Source: Nitrospirota bacterium (GTDB lineage Bacteria; Nitrospirota; Nitrospiria; Nitrospirales; Nitrospiraceae). From it: 47,336 nucleotides of DNA. The position numbers and the translations under genes are program-made. The notes below the pieces were generated by a model. The model was not told the DNA's origin, did not search any database, and saw only the letters and a program-made list of their open reading frames with translations. Positions 1-7,427 of this stretch are shown here, piece by piece (positions within the stretch are counted from its first letter, which is position 1; each line of letters begins with the position of its first letter). The stretch spans positions 1-47,336 of the forward strand of contig JAGWTI010000015.1 in NCBI GenBank assembly GCA_028876065.1, written 5' to 3'.

Positions 1-28
1 GGTCATTCACCCGAGGCAATCTTTCTCC

Positions 29-1213
29 ATGACACCAACGGCCACAAACGGAGCGCAACGGCTCCTGTTCTGTTTGGTGCTCTCGCTTGCTCTTTGGGCT
101 CCTTCGCTGGGACAAGCCGCTGCTCCCTCACGCGAAACCGATCAAGACAATACGATCCGTATCTATAAGAAGGTGGCCCCCGCCACGGTGTTCATCACCG
201 CCGCATTTGCCAGCGCGAACCCGGCCGCCTCCCCGCCCGGCTCGGCGATCGGCGCCGGGTTGATCTGGAGCGAACAAGGGTTGATCCTGACGAACGCGCA
301 CGTGGTGGAGGGCGCAAGCCGCATCCTGGTCCACCTCTATGGCGGCATTCGCCTGCCGGCCGACCTGGTCGGCAGCGATCAGGCCACGGATCTGGCCTTG
401 CTCCGGGTGGCGCTGCCCAAAGAACATCGGACGGCGGTGGTCCTTGGGGACTCCGACCATGTGGAGATCGGACAGAAGGTCCTGGCCATCGGCCATCCTT
501 TCGGACTGGGCTATGCCTTGACCACCGGCATTATCAGCGGGCTGGGCGCCAGTCCGGACAATGCCGCGTCGCTCCACGACCCGATGATCCAAACCAGCGC
601 GCCGATCAATCCCGGCAACAGCGGAGGCCCGTTGGTGGACCACGAAGGCCGGGTGATCGGCATCAACACCACGATCCTGGCCGGGGCGCAGAACATCGGT
701 TTCGCGATCCCCATCGGCCAGGTGAAAGGCGTGGTGCAGGAACTCCAGGCCCGCGGTCGCGTCATCCGGCCCTGGCTCGGCATTACCGGCCGGCTCCTCT
801 CCGACGACATCATCGACTTGTTCGCGCTGCCGCTCGCCAAAGGGGTGTTGATCGCCGGGGTCGCCAAGGGCAGTCCGGCCGAGAAAGCGGGGCTGCGCGC
901 CGGGGACCTGTCCATCGTCTTGAAAGGGGAGCCCTTGGTGTTGGGGGGCGATATTCTGCTGGCGGTCAACGGGCAGGACCTGCGCACGCCGGAACAGTAT
1001 GCGGCCGTGTTCAAAAGTCTGACGGTCGGCCAGACCATTTCCATGAAAATTCTGCGGGACGGGACCTACCGCACCGTGACTGCGACGCTGGCGGAACGGC
1101 CCGCACAACCGGACCCCGCGACACCGACGCGCGGCCCGGAGAAAGTCGAGTTTCGCCCGCTGGACTGGCGCGGCCTCCCGCTTCTTCCTCCCTGGATCGA
1201 GACCAAATTTTAA
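29..1213 (+). CDS. HtrA/DegP-like trypsin-type serine protease with one PDZ domain
   Basis: A 394-residue S1C-family protease. Residues about 10-31 form a hydrophobic signal segment ending in an Ala-rich cleavage region, so it probably acts in the periplasm. The catalytic triad is visible: His91 in TNAHVV, Asp121 in ATDLALL and Ser198 in NPGNSGGP. A single PDZ domain covers about 250-355, followed by a Pro-rich tail. DegP itself has two PDZ domains, so this is closer to the DegS layout but with a signal peptide. The role is inferred as degrading or sensing misfolded envelope proteins. It is the first gene in the window; its promoter lies upstream and is not seen. The start ATG is 28 bases into the window, with GAGG upstream at loose spacing. 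Confidence 0.92.
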   Translation: MTPTATNGAQRLLFCLVLSLALWAPSLGQAAAPSRETDQDNTIRIYKKVAPATVFITAAFASANPAASPPGSAIGAGLIWSEQGLILTNAHVVEGASRILVHLYGGIRLPADLVGSDQATDLALLRVALPKEHRTAVVLGDSDHVEIGQKVLAIGHPFGLGYALTTGIISGLGASPDNAASLHDPMIQTSAPINPGNSGGPLVDHEGRVIGINTTILAGAQNIGFAIPIGQVKGVVQELQARGRVIRPWLGITGRLLSDDIIDLFALPLAKGVLIAGVAKGSPAEKAGLRAGDLSIVLKGEPLVLGGDILLAVNGQDLRTPEQYAAVFKSLTVGQTISMKILRDGTYRTVTATLAERPAQPDPATPTRGPEKVEFRPLDWRGLPLLPPWIETKF

Positions 1214-1284
1214 CGCGGCACGCGCCGATTCACTTGCACGTCCCTTACCTGTCTCTTTCCGGCTTTCCCTTGCGTGTTTGCTCG

Positions 1285-1313
1285 TTGACATCCCCGAGCC
1301 GGCCACCTAAGAT
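1285..1313 (+). promoter_or_regulatory. Sigma-70-type promoter for the uracil-DNA glycosylase gene
   Basis: A perfect TTGACA (1285-1290) is separated by 17 bases from TAAGAT (1308-1313). It lies in the 141-base gap between the protease and the glycosylase gene. The predicted transcript start near 1320 leaves a leader of about 35 bases. Confidence 0.7.
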
Positions 1314-1354
1314 GCGGCCGATTCGCCGTCGGGCAACAGACGTGCAGCTCCGTC

Positions 1355-1978
1355 ATGACACTCATTGAACTCAAGGAATCGCTCCACAATTGCCAACGGT
1401 GCAAGTTGGCCAAGCTGGGGCGCACCCAGGTCGTCTTCGGAGTCGGCAATCCGCACGCGTCCATCATGTTCGTGGGCGAAGGGCCTGGCTTTTACGAAGA
1501 CAAGCAGGGCGAGCCCTTTGTCGGAGCCGCCGGCAAACTGCTGAACGACCTGCTCCAGTCCATCGGCCTGTCCCGGCCCGACATTTACATCGCCAACGTG
1601 GTCAAGTGCCGGCCGCCCAACAACCGGGACCCGGAGCCGGACGAAGTGGAGACCTGCAAGCCGTTTTTGCTCCAGCAGATCGAGTTGATCCAGCCCAAGC
1701 TGGTCTGCACGCTGGGCAAATGGGCGGCCCAGACGCTCCTGAACCGGCCGGTCAGCATTATGAAGATGCGCGGACAGGCGGTCCGCCTCGAACGCTTCAC
1801 CCTGTTTCCGCTCCTGCACCCGGCTGCCGCCCTGCACCAGGGCAACTTGCGCGGATCGTTGGAAGAGGATTTCCACAAGCTGAAGGCCTATTTGGATCGG
1901 CTGGATGCCCAGGCGGCCCAGGCCGCACCGGCCGTCTCTTCCCCGCCTGCCGCCCCGACGCAAATGAACCTGTTTTGA
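1355..1978 (+). CDS. Uracil-DNA glycosylase, family 4 (Fe-S type)
   Basis: A 207-residue cytoplasmic repair enzyme that removes uracil from DNA. Four cysteines placed as in family 4 enzymes (Cys13, Cys16, Cys85, Cys101) should ligate a 4Fe-4S cluster. The uracil-binding motif GEGPGFYED is at 41-49 and the C-terminal motif HPAAAL begins at 155. The domain ends near residue 182; the remaining 25 residues are an Ala/Pro-rich tail ending in QMNLF, which resembles a clamp-binding peptide of the Q-x-x-L-F type. It has its own promoter and stands alone between the protease and the lipoprotein group. Confidence 0.95.
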   Translation: MTLIELKESLHNCQRCKLAKLGRTQVVFGVGNPHASIMFVGEGPGFYEDKQGEPFVGAAGKLLNDLLQSIGLSRPDIYIANVVKCRPPNNRDPEPDEVETCKPFLLQQIELIQPKLVCTLGKWAAQTLLNRPVSIMKMRGQAVRLERFTLFPLLHPAAALHQGNLRGSLEEDFHKLKAYLDRLDAQAAQAAPAVSSPPAAPTQMNLF

Positions 1979-2025
1979 GCCGGACGACCCGGGTACACAG
2001 GGTGCCCCAACCGCCGAGTGCGTTA

Positions 2026-2054
2026 TTGACACCGATACACCGTTTTGCTACTGT
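2026..2054 (+). promoter_or_regulatory. Promoter of the lipoprotein-caspase group
   Basis: TTGACA (2026-2031), a 17-base spacer and TACTGT (2049-2054) lie 31 bases before the first small lipoprotein gene. The three genes after it are closely spaced on the same strand, so this probably drives all three. Confidence 0.65.
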
Positions 2055-2084
2055 CCCCCCCGCCGATTACGAAAGAAACGAATT

Positions 2085-2447
2085 ATGGCGCTGCCGACGT
2101 TCTCAACGTTCTGCCGAATCAGCGGCATCCTGTGTTGCGGCCTCTTGCTCTCCTCCTGCATCGTGACCCGTCACCCGGCCGGCATCGCCTCCTCGACTGC
2201 GCCCGTAACCAGCACCTACACCGTCCTCGGCCCGGTGGAGGAATCCGACTGCGTCTATCGCGTGCTCATCATTCCCTTCGGGGGAAAAGACGACGAGCAG
2301 GAGATGATCGACCGGCTGACGAAAGCCAAGGGCGCGGACGCGCTGATCGGCGTGACGGTCGAACACATGAATGCCATGTTTGCCCTGCCGCTGGTCGGCC
2401 AAAATTGCACGGTGATCACGGGAACCGCCGTGAAAAATGCCCGGTGA
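2085..2447 (+). CDS. Small lipoprotein of unknown function (paralogue of the next gene)
   Basis: A 120-residue protein whose N-terminus has a basic/hydrophobic signal and a lipobox LLSSC with Cys25, so it should be membrane-anchored by lipid. The mature part resembles the product of the next gene: both have an acidic EES/EET start, an IPFG or IPIG segment, a KxKGxDALI motif and a late conserved Cys (NC). Two conserved cysteines in each could form a disulphide. No enzyme motif is visible. It is the first gene of a group ending in a caspase-like lipoprotein. The start has only a weak ribosome site (GAAAG). Confidence 0.75.
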   Translation: MALPTFSTFCRISGILCCGLLLSSCIVTRHPAGIASSTAPVTSTYTVLGPVEESDCVYRVLIIPFGGKDDEQEMIDRLTKAKGADALIGVTVEHMNAMFALPLVGQNCTVITGTAVKNAR

Positions 2448-2450
2448 CCT

Positions 2451-2825
2451 ATGAGCACACACCCGACACATCCGGGCTCCGGGGCCTGTAGAACAGTACG
2501 CACGGCGACGGTCGCCTTGGCGCTTGTCCTGGGCTCGGCCGCCTGCACGCCCCCCGGGGCCATCGCCCCCTCGACCATGCCGGTATTCGGCAAGAAACTC
2601 GTCGAACTCAGCGGCTCGGAAGAAACTACGTCCTGCGGCAACGTCCTCTTCTTCATTCCCATCGGCAACCCCAAGCCGGTGGCTCAGCTCATCGACGATA
2701 TGATCAAGGAGAAAGGCGGGGACGCGCTCATCGAGGTGACCTCGAGTTCCTCCACGTTCTTTGCCCTCCTCTACACGAGAAACTGCGTGTCGGTCCGCGG
2801 AAAAGTCGTCAAATTCACCCAGTAA
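2451..2825 (+). CDS. Small lipoprotein of unknown function (paralogue of the preceding gene)
   Basis: A 124-residue lipoprotein with lipobox GSAAC, starting 3 bases after the previous stop, which suggests translational coupling. The mature sequence repeats the pattern of its neighbour: a Cys after SEETTS, an IPIGN segment, KEKGGDALIEV and a late NC. This points to a local duplication followed by strong divergence. No catalytic residues are recognised. The genomic position suggests it works with the caspase-like lipoprotein that follows after 26 bases. Confidence 0.75.
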   Translation: MSTHPTHPGSGACRTVRTATVALALVLGSAACTPPGAIAPSTMPVFGKKLVELSGSEETTSCGNVLFFIPIGNPKPVAQLIDDMIKEKGGDALIEVTSSSSTFFALLYTRNCVSVRGKVVKFTQ

Positions 2826-2851
2826 TTCTTCACAGGGTCAGGAAGGCGCGC

Positions 2852-4369
2852 ATGGATCCCCGACGTTCCCCTCGACTGCGCCGATTCGGATGGCTGCTGG
2901 TCGCAACACTCACGGCGACCGCTTGCGTGCCGGACATTTCGCCTCCGGCGCTCATCTTTCCGGTCAAGGAGCAGGAGGTGCCCGCCGTGCTGGCGATCGG
3001 CCCGATCGACACGACGAAGGTCGTCTTCGAAGGCACGCTCGTCGGCGAGAACATGGATCAAAGCCTCCAGGAATCGCTCAAGAACAATTTGGCGCGGACG
3101 CAAGTCTTCAAGGACGTGACGATTCTCAAACTGACGGACAAGACCACCGACGCGGAAAAAATCCTTTCCGCCGCCAGGGCCCAGAACGCCGACCTGCTGA
3201 TGATCGGCGAGGTCAAGGAATACAGCGCGGATGTGCCGTCCATCTTCGGGTCCCGGTATGAAGTCCACATGACGGTCCAGGCCAAGCTCTATAACGTCCA
3301 CAACGGCGCGCTGGTCTGGAAAAAAACGGACAAGGCGCACGTGATCAAGGATGGATCCGGCTTCAAGAAACCGGAATCGCTGGATATCATCACCCGCTAC
3401 GTCGCGATGCCGCCGATTGCCGCCGGCATCCTGCCGCCGATGGTGGACTATGTGCAGACCGAGTACCTGGCCAGCCTCAAGTCCCCGGCCAAGGGGGCCG
3501 TGGCCGAATCCTCCGAAGTCTTCGGCGGCGCCGAGCTGGCCAAGATCGACGCCGATCTGGCCCCGCCGCAGACCAAGGTGCCGTACAAGGATCATGCCTA
3601 CGCCGTGGTGGTTGGCATCGAGGATTATCGCGACCTGCCCAAGGTGGACTATGCCAAGCGGGATGCGGAGATGGTCAAGCAGTACCTCATCAAGTCGCTG
3701 GGGTACCGGGAAGCGAACATCGTCACGCTACTGAACGACCGGGTGACCCGCAGCCAGCTCGAAGCCCGTTTTGAAAAGTGGCTGCCCAAACAGGTGGGCC
3801 AGAACAAGGACGCGGAAGTGTTCATCTACTACGGCGGACACGGGGCGCCGGACCCCAACACGAACCAGGCCTTCCTCGTTCCTTATGACGGCGATCCGGC
3901 CTATCTGGAAACCACCGCCTACCCGTTGAAGCGGCTCTACGACACGCTGGGCAAGCTGCCGGCCCACAATGTAACCGTGGTCATGGATTCCTGCTTTTCC
4001 GGCGCCGGCGGCCGGTCGGTCATCGCCAAAGGCGCCAGGCCGATGCTGATCACGGTCGAAGATCCGCTCATGGCCACTCAGAATCTGGTCGTGCTCTCCG
4101 CGGCAGCCGGGAACCAGATCAGTTCCGCCTACCCGGAGAAACGGCACGGGCTCTTTACCTACTTTTTTCTGAAAGGGCTGCAAGGACAGGCGGACGCCAA
4201 CAAAGACAAGGCCGTCAACGTGGAAGAACTCTACGGGTATGTCAAGGAACAGGTCGAAACCGTGGCGCGGCGGATGCACACGGAACAGTCGCCGCAGTTA
4301 CTGCCCGGTATGGATATGATGGGGGAACGTGCGAAGACCAGCGTGATCAAGCTGCCCCCGGGCCAGTAG
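2852..4369 (+). CDS. Caspase-like (peptidase C14) lipoprotein with N-terminal CsgG/DUF799-like domain
   Basis: A 505-residue protein. Lipobox TATAC places the lipidated Cys at 25. Residues about 42-165 look like the anticodon-binding-like fold of CsgG/DUF799 lipoproteins: a VLAIGPID strand, then ADLLMIGEVKEY and KLYNVHNGALVWKK. Residues about 246-470 are a caspase p20-like domain with His330 in YYGGHGAPD and Cys381 in MDSCFSG, both catalytic residues intact. An EF-hand-like loop (DANKDKAVNVEE, 448-459) suggests calcium control. A good ribosome site (AGGAAGG) precedes the ATG. The lipid anchor implies action in the periplasm or at the surface, which is unusual for a caspase-like protease. The substrate is unknown. 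Confidence 0.88.
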   Translation: MDPRRSPRLRRFGWLLVATLTATACVPDISPPALIFPVKEQEVPAVLAIGPIDTTKVVFEGTLVGENMDQSLQESLKNNLARTQVFKDVTILKLTDKTTDAEKILSAARAQNADLLMIGEVKEYSADVPSIFGSRYEVHMTVQAKLYNVHNGALVWKKTDKAHVIKDGSGFKKPESLDIITRYVAMPPIAAGILPPMVDYVQTEYLASLKSPAKGAVAESSEVFGGAELAKIDADLAPPQTKVPYKDHAYAVVVGIEDYRDLPKVDYAKRDAEMVKQYLIKSLGYREANIVTLLNDRVTRSQLEARFEKWLPKQVGQNKDAEVFIYYGGHGAPDPNTNQAFLVPYDGDPAYLETTAYPLKRLYDTLGKLPAHNVTVVMDSCFSGAGGRSVIAKGARPMLITVEDPLMATQNLVVLSAAAGNQISSAYPEKRHGLFTYFFLKGLQGQADANKDKAVNVEELYGYVKEQVETVARRMHTEQSPQLLPGMDMMGERAKTSVIKLPPGQ

Positions 4370-4371
4370 CC

Positions 4372-4411
4372 GGCAACGCTGTCGGGCTGGAGAGCGCCGT
4401 CAGGCGTTGCC
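4372..4411. terminator. Possible weak terminator between convergent genes
   Basis: GGCAACGC (4372-4379) pairs with GCGTTGCC (4404-4411), followed by a T-rich run on the plus strand. The loop is long (24 bases) and the right arm lies inside the end of the minus-strand gene, so this is only a tentative call. Confidence 0.3.
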
Positions 4412-4879
4412 TTGTTTCTTTCCGGCCTCTGCCGGCGCCTTGTCCTCGGCCGGAGCCTCCGCCGCTTCTTCGCCGGCTTCTTCACCGCCCGAGCCCTCTG
4501 CCTCCGGCTCCTCGAACCAGGCCACCAGCATGTCGTCCCACCAGGCCTGATCCACGTCCGGCCCCGGGTCCTGCCCCAGAAAACCGACATCATCTTTGGT
4601 CAGCGAAGGTCCCACGGCGGCAGGATCGAACTTAGCCCGTTCGATCACCTCGCGCGTGGCATATCCGCCCACAATCCAGGAGTCCGGGTCGGCCCGCCGG
4701 GACTTATAGGCCTTGAGGCCGTGCTTCAGATACAGAAAGATCGCCCGCTGCGTCTCGTCGGCGACGCCGGACGCGGGCAGGCTGAGCGTCTTTTCGATTT
4801 TCTTCCGCCACTCCCGCTGGTCATAGCGGGACGTGATGAATTGCAGCATACGTTTGCCTGTTTCATGGTCTAACGGCAT
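4400..4879 (-). CDS. Conserved-looking unknown protein with acidic C-terminal tail
   Basis: A 159-residue cytoplasmic-type protein with no signal peptide. The first ~115 residues look folded, with many charged helices and a Trp-rich segment (QAWWDDMLVAWFEE). The last ~40 residues are a low-complexity Glu/Ala/Pro/Lys tail. I do not recognise a family. A ribosome site GGGAG sits 5 bases before the ATG. It is the last gene of the tldD-pmbA-ybhB series on the minus strand, 32 bases after its neighbour, so it is probably cotranscribed. Confidence 0.7.
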   Translation of the reverse strand: MPLDHETGKRMLQFITSRYDQREWRKKIEKTLSLPASGVADETQRAIFLYLKHGLKAYKSRRADPDSWIVGGYATREVIERAKFDPAAVGPSLTKDDVGFLGQDPGPDVDQAWWDDMLVAWFEEPEAEGSGGEEAGEEAAEAPAEDKAPAEAGKKQGNA

Positions 4880-4911
4880 GGATTCTCCCGCTCATGGCTC
4901 ATACTCGTGAT

Positions 4912-5466
4912 TCATCGGCCGTACGTGGCCGTGAAGGACGCTTTGCCCAACGCGTTCTGATTCAGATAGAAACCGGCCATCGCGCCCGACGCCCCCTTTT
5001 CCAAGGACAGCCGATCCACCTTCAGCGCGTAGACGGTGAAGATGTACCGGTGGGGCCTATCACCTGCCGGAGGGCACGGGCCGCCGTATCCGGGCTGGCC
5101 GAAATCAGTCATGCTCTGGATGCTGCCCGAAGGCGCACCCCCGCCGTCCGGATTGCCGGCGCCAGCCGGCAGCGAGGTGACGCCGGAAGGAATGTTAAAG
5201 ATGATCCAGTGCCACCAGCCGCTTCCGGTGGGCGCATCGGGATCGTACACCGTCACGGCAAAACTTTTGGTCTCCTTGGGCACCCGCTCCCATTGCAGCT
5301 CCGGCGACACATTGCGTCCGCTGCATCCGAACCCGTTGTAGACGTGCTCGTTGCCGATGAGGCCTTGATCTTTGACTGTGGGACTGGTCAGCCGGAAGTC
5401 GGCGGCTAAGCTCTCGCTCGGCAGGACCAAGATCGCCAGAACCACCCAACTCCACGCCCATCGCAT
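4912..5466 (-). CDS. YbhB/YbcL family (PEBP, Raf-kinase-inhibitor-like) protein, exported
   Basis: A 184-residue PEBP-fold protein. A signal peptide covers about 1-22 (WSWVVLAILVLPSESLAAD), so this copy is periplasmic. Family motifs are present: CSGRNVSPELQW, DPDAPTGSGWWHWIIFNIP, YGGPCPPAGDRPHRYIFTVYAL. The fold binds anionic ligands; the physiological role of bacterial members is not established. GGAGG lies 9 bases before the ATG. It is adjacent to a second, cytoplasmic YbhB-like gene. Confidence 0.9.
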   Translation of the reverse strand: MRWAWSWVVLAILVLPSESLAADFRLTSPTVKDQGLIGNEHVYNGFGCSGRNVSPELQWERVPKETKSFAVTVYDPDAPTGSGWWHWIIFNIPSGVTSLPAGAGNPDGGGAPSGSIQSMTDFGQPGYGGPCPPAGDRPHRYIFTVYALKVDRLSLEKGASGAMAGFYLNQNALGKASFTATYGR

Positions 5467-5518
5467 AGCGCGTCCCCTCCTTCTTCTCTTCGTGCCCCCG
5501 ATCGTTATCGCGACAACG

Positions 5519-5983
5519 TCACTTGCTCTTCTGATAGGTCCCCATCAACTGCGCCTCGCCGAGAATGTGACCCGTCATGGCCTCTTCGAGCTTAGCTTTG
5601 GTCGGCTGCCTGAGGTCCGGCAGCACGGTGTCCAGCGCGTAGAGCTTATGGAAATACCGGTGGCGGCCGATCGGCGGGCAGGGTCCGCCGTAGCCGGTTC
5701 GCTTCCAGTCATTGACGCCTTCCTTCGTTCCGGCTGGCAACGCCTTCACGCCCTCCGGCAACCCGCCGCTCGTAGCCGGAAGGTTGTAGAGCACCCAGTG
5801 CACCCAGGTCATTTTCGGCATAGCCGGGTCCGGGGCGTCCGGATCATCCACAATCAGCACCAGGCTCTTGGCGCCCGGCGGGAGGTCCGCCCACGCCAAC
5901 GGCGGCGACATGTCCTTGCCCTCGCAGGTATACAAGGCCGGAATCGCGCCCTGATTGCTGAACGCCGTCGAGCCGATGCGCAT
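5519..5983 (-). CDS. YbhB/YbcL family (PEBP) protein, cytoplasmic
   Basis: A 154-residue PEBP protein without a signal peptide. Motifs: CEGKDMSPPLAW, DDPDAPDPAMPKMTWVHWVLYNLP and GYGGPCPPIGRHRYFHKLYALD. It is a paralogue of the next gene downstream but shorter and cytoplasmic, so one fold is made in two compartments from one transcript. A strong ribosome site (GGGAGG) precedes the ATG. Function beyond ligand binding is not known. Confidence 0.9.
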   Translation of the reverse strand: MRIGSTAFSNQGAIPALYTCEGKDMSPPLAWADLPPGAKSLVLIVDDPDAPDPAMPKMTWVHWVLYNLPATSGGLPEGVKALPAGTKEGVNDWKRTGYGGPCPPIGRHRYFHKLYALDTVLPDLRQPTKAKLEEAMTGHILGEAQLMGTYQKSK

Positions 5984-6030
5984 GGTGCCCTCCCAATCGA
6001 ACTCGCTAAGCCGCTCCTTTCATTCCCGAG

Positions 6031-7398
6031 TCAGTTGCCCGCGATCGTCATTTCGCCGATCTTGATGGTGGGGCTGGCGATCCGCCCCCGGAACTCCAGA
6101 TCGCTGCCGACCAGTTCGATGTCGGCGAACATCCGCTTGAGATTGCCGGCGATCGTGATCTCCTCGACCGGATAGGCCAGCTCTCCGTTTTCGATCCAAA
6201 ATCCAGCCGCGCCGCGCGAATAATCGCCCGTCACCATATTCACACCAAAGCCAATTAATTCAGTTATATACAGCCCGCTCTTCACCGATCGAATGATGTC
6301 CGACGGAGACGTCGATCCGGGGACCAGGTAAAAATTGGTGGGCCCTACAGAGGGACTCTCCCCCACCCCGCGGGATGCGCTGCCGGTGGAGGACAGACCG
6401 AGCTTGCGGCCGGAATAACTGTCCAGAAGATAACTGGCCAAGACGCCCCGGTCCATGACCGTTGTTTTTCTGGTCGGCAATCCTTCGCCGTCGAATGGGC
6501 GAGACCCAAGCCCGCCCGGTATCCGACCGTCGTCGTAGATCGTCACACAGTCCGGCGCCAATTTCTGTCCCAACTGCCCGACCAAAAACGAAGCCCCCTT
6601 ATACAACGCGTACCCGGAGGCCGCACTGCAGAGATGCCCCAACAAACTTCCCGCCATCTCCTGGTCGAAAACCACCGGGGCTTTGGTGGTCGGCACCTTC
6701 CGCGCACCCAGACGGCGTATCGTCCGCCTGGCCGCTTCCTGCCCGACGGATTCGGGACTGTCCAGCTTGCCGTACTTGCGTTGGACGGCGTACCAGGAAT
6801 CCCGCTGCATCCCTCCCGAACTTGCGTCGGTGGCCACCGGGGACACGGACAGCGAAAAGGTCGAGCTCCGGTAGTCCCCCAGAAACCCGTGGCTGTTCCC
6901 CAGCACCACCCGGCCCGACGCTGAATTGAAGTCCGCCCCTTCGGAGTTCGTGATGCGCGGGTCCATGGCCAAGGCCGAGGACTCCGCTCGCTTCGCCAGC
7001 TCGATTTGCTGGTCGGTGGACAGGGAGGTGGGATCGTACAGGTCGAGGTCTGGCAAGTCTTTGGCCATCGCCGACGCATCCGGAAGGCCGGAGACCCTAT
7101 CCTCCACCACCGCCGACGCCAGGGCACAGGTATCGGAGACCAGCCGATCCAGCGATTCCCCTGAGAAGTCGGAGGTCGAAGCGGTCGCCGAACGTTTCCC
7201 GATAAAGACCCGAAGCCCGAGCCGCTTCTCCCTGGCCTTGGTCAGCCGGTCCACCGCCGACAGCCGCACCTGCACGGAAAACGTCTCTCCGTCCGCCACC
7301 ACGACATCGGCCGCGGTGGCGCCTTGCTTCTTGGCGCGCGCCAAGAGATCCGCCGCCAACTGCGTCAAATCTTGCGTCGTTTGGAGTGTTCCGGACAT
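6031..7398 (-). CDS. pmbA: Metallopeptidase-family protein PmbA/TldE
   Basis: A 455-residue member of the TldD/PmbA family. In the known TldD-TldE heterodimer, TldE/PmbA is the partner that lacks the zinc-binding HExxxH motif, and none is found here. Recognisable features are the N-terminal ADVVVADGETFSVQVRLS region and the C-terminal GFWIENGELAYPVEEITIAGN signature. The complex degrades unfolded peptides and in some species trims modified peptides and antitoxins. The gene starts 29 bases after the tldD stop, consistent with production of the two subunits from one operon. Confidence 0.93.
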   Translation of the reverse strand: MSGTLQTTQDLTQLAADLLARAKKQGATAADVVVADGETFSVQVRLSAVDRLTKAREKRLGLRVFIGKRSATASTSDFSGESLDRLVSDTCALASAVVEDRVSGLPDASAMAKDLPDLDLYDPTSLSTDQQIELAKRAESSALAMDPRITNSEGADFNSASGRVVLGNSHGFLGDYRSSTFSLSVSPVATDASSGGMQRDSWYAVQRKYGKLDSPESVGQEAARRTIRRLGARKVPTTKAPVVFDQEMAGSLLGHLCSAASGYALYKGASFLVGQLGQKLAPDCVTIYDDGRIPGGLGSRPFDGEGLPTRKTTVMDRGVLASYLLDSYSGRKLGLSSTGSASRGVGESPSVGPTNFYLVPGSTSPSDIIRSVKSGLYITELIGFGVNMVTGDYSRGAAGFWIENGELAYPVEEITIAGNLKRMFADIELVGSDLEFRGRIASPTIKIGEMTIAGN

Positions 7399-7427
7399 CC
7401 TTGTTTCTTACTCCTTCATCCTCTCAT

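Noticed and set aside
128-1306. A 392-codon minus-strand frame opposite the HtrA-like gene
   Set aside because: Shadow of a gene with a complete catalytic triad.
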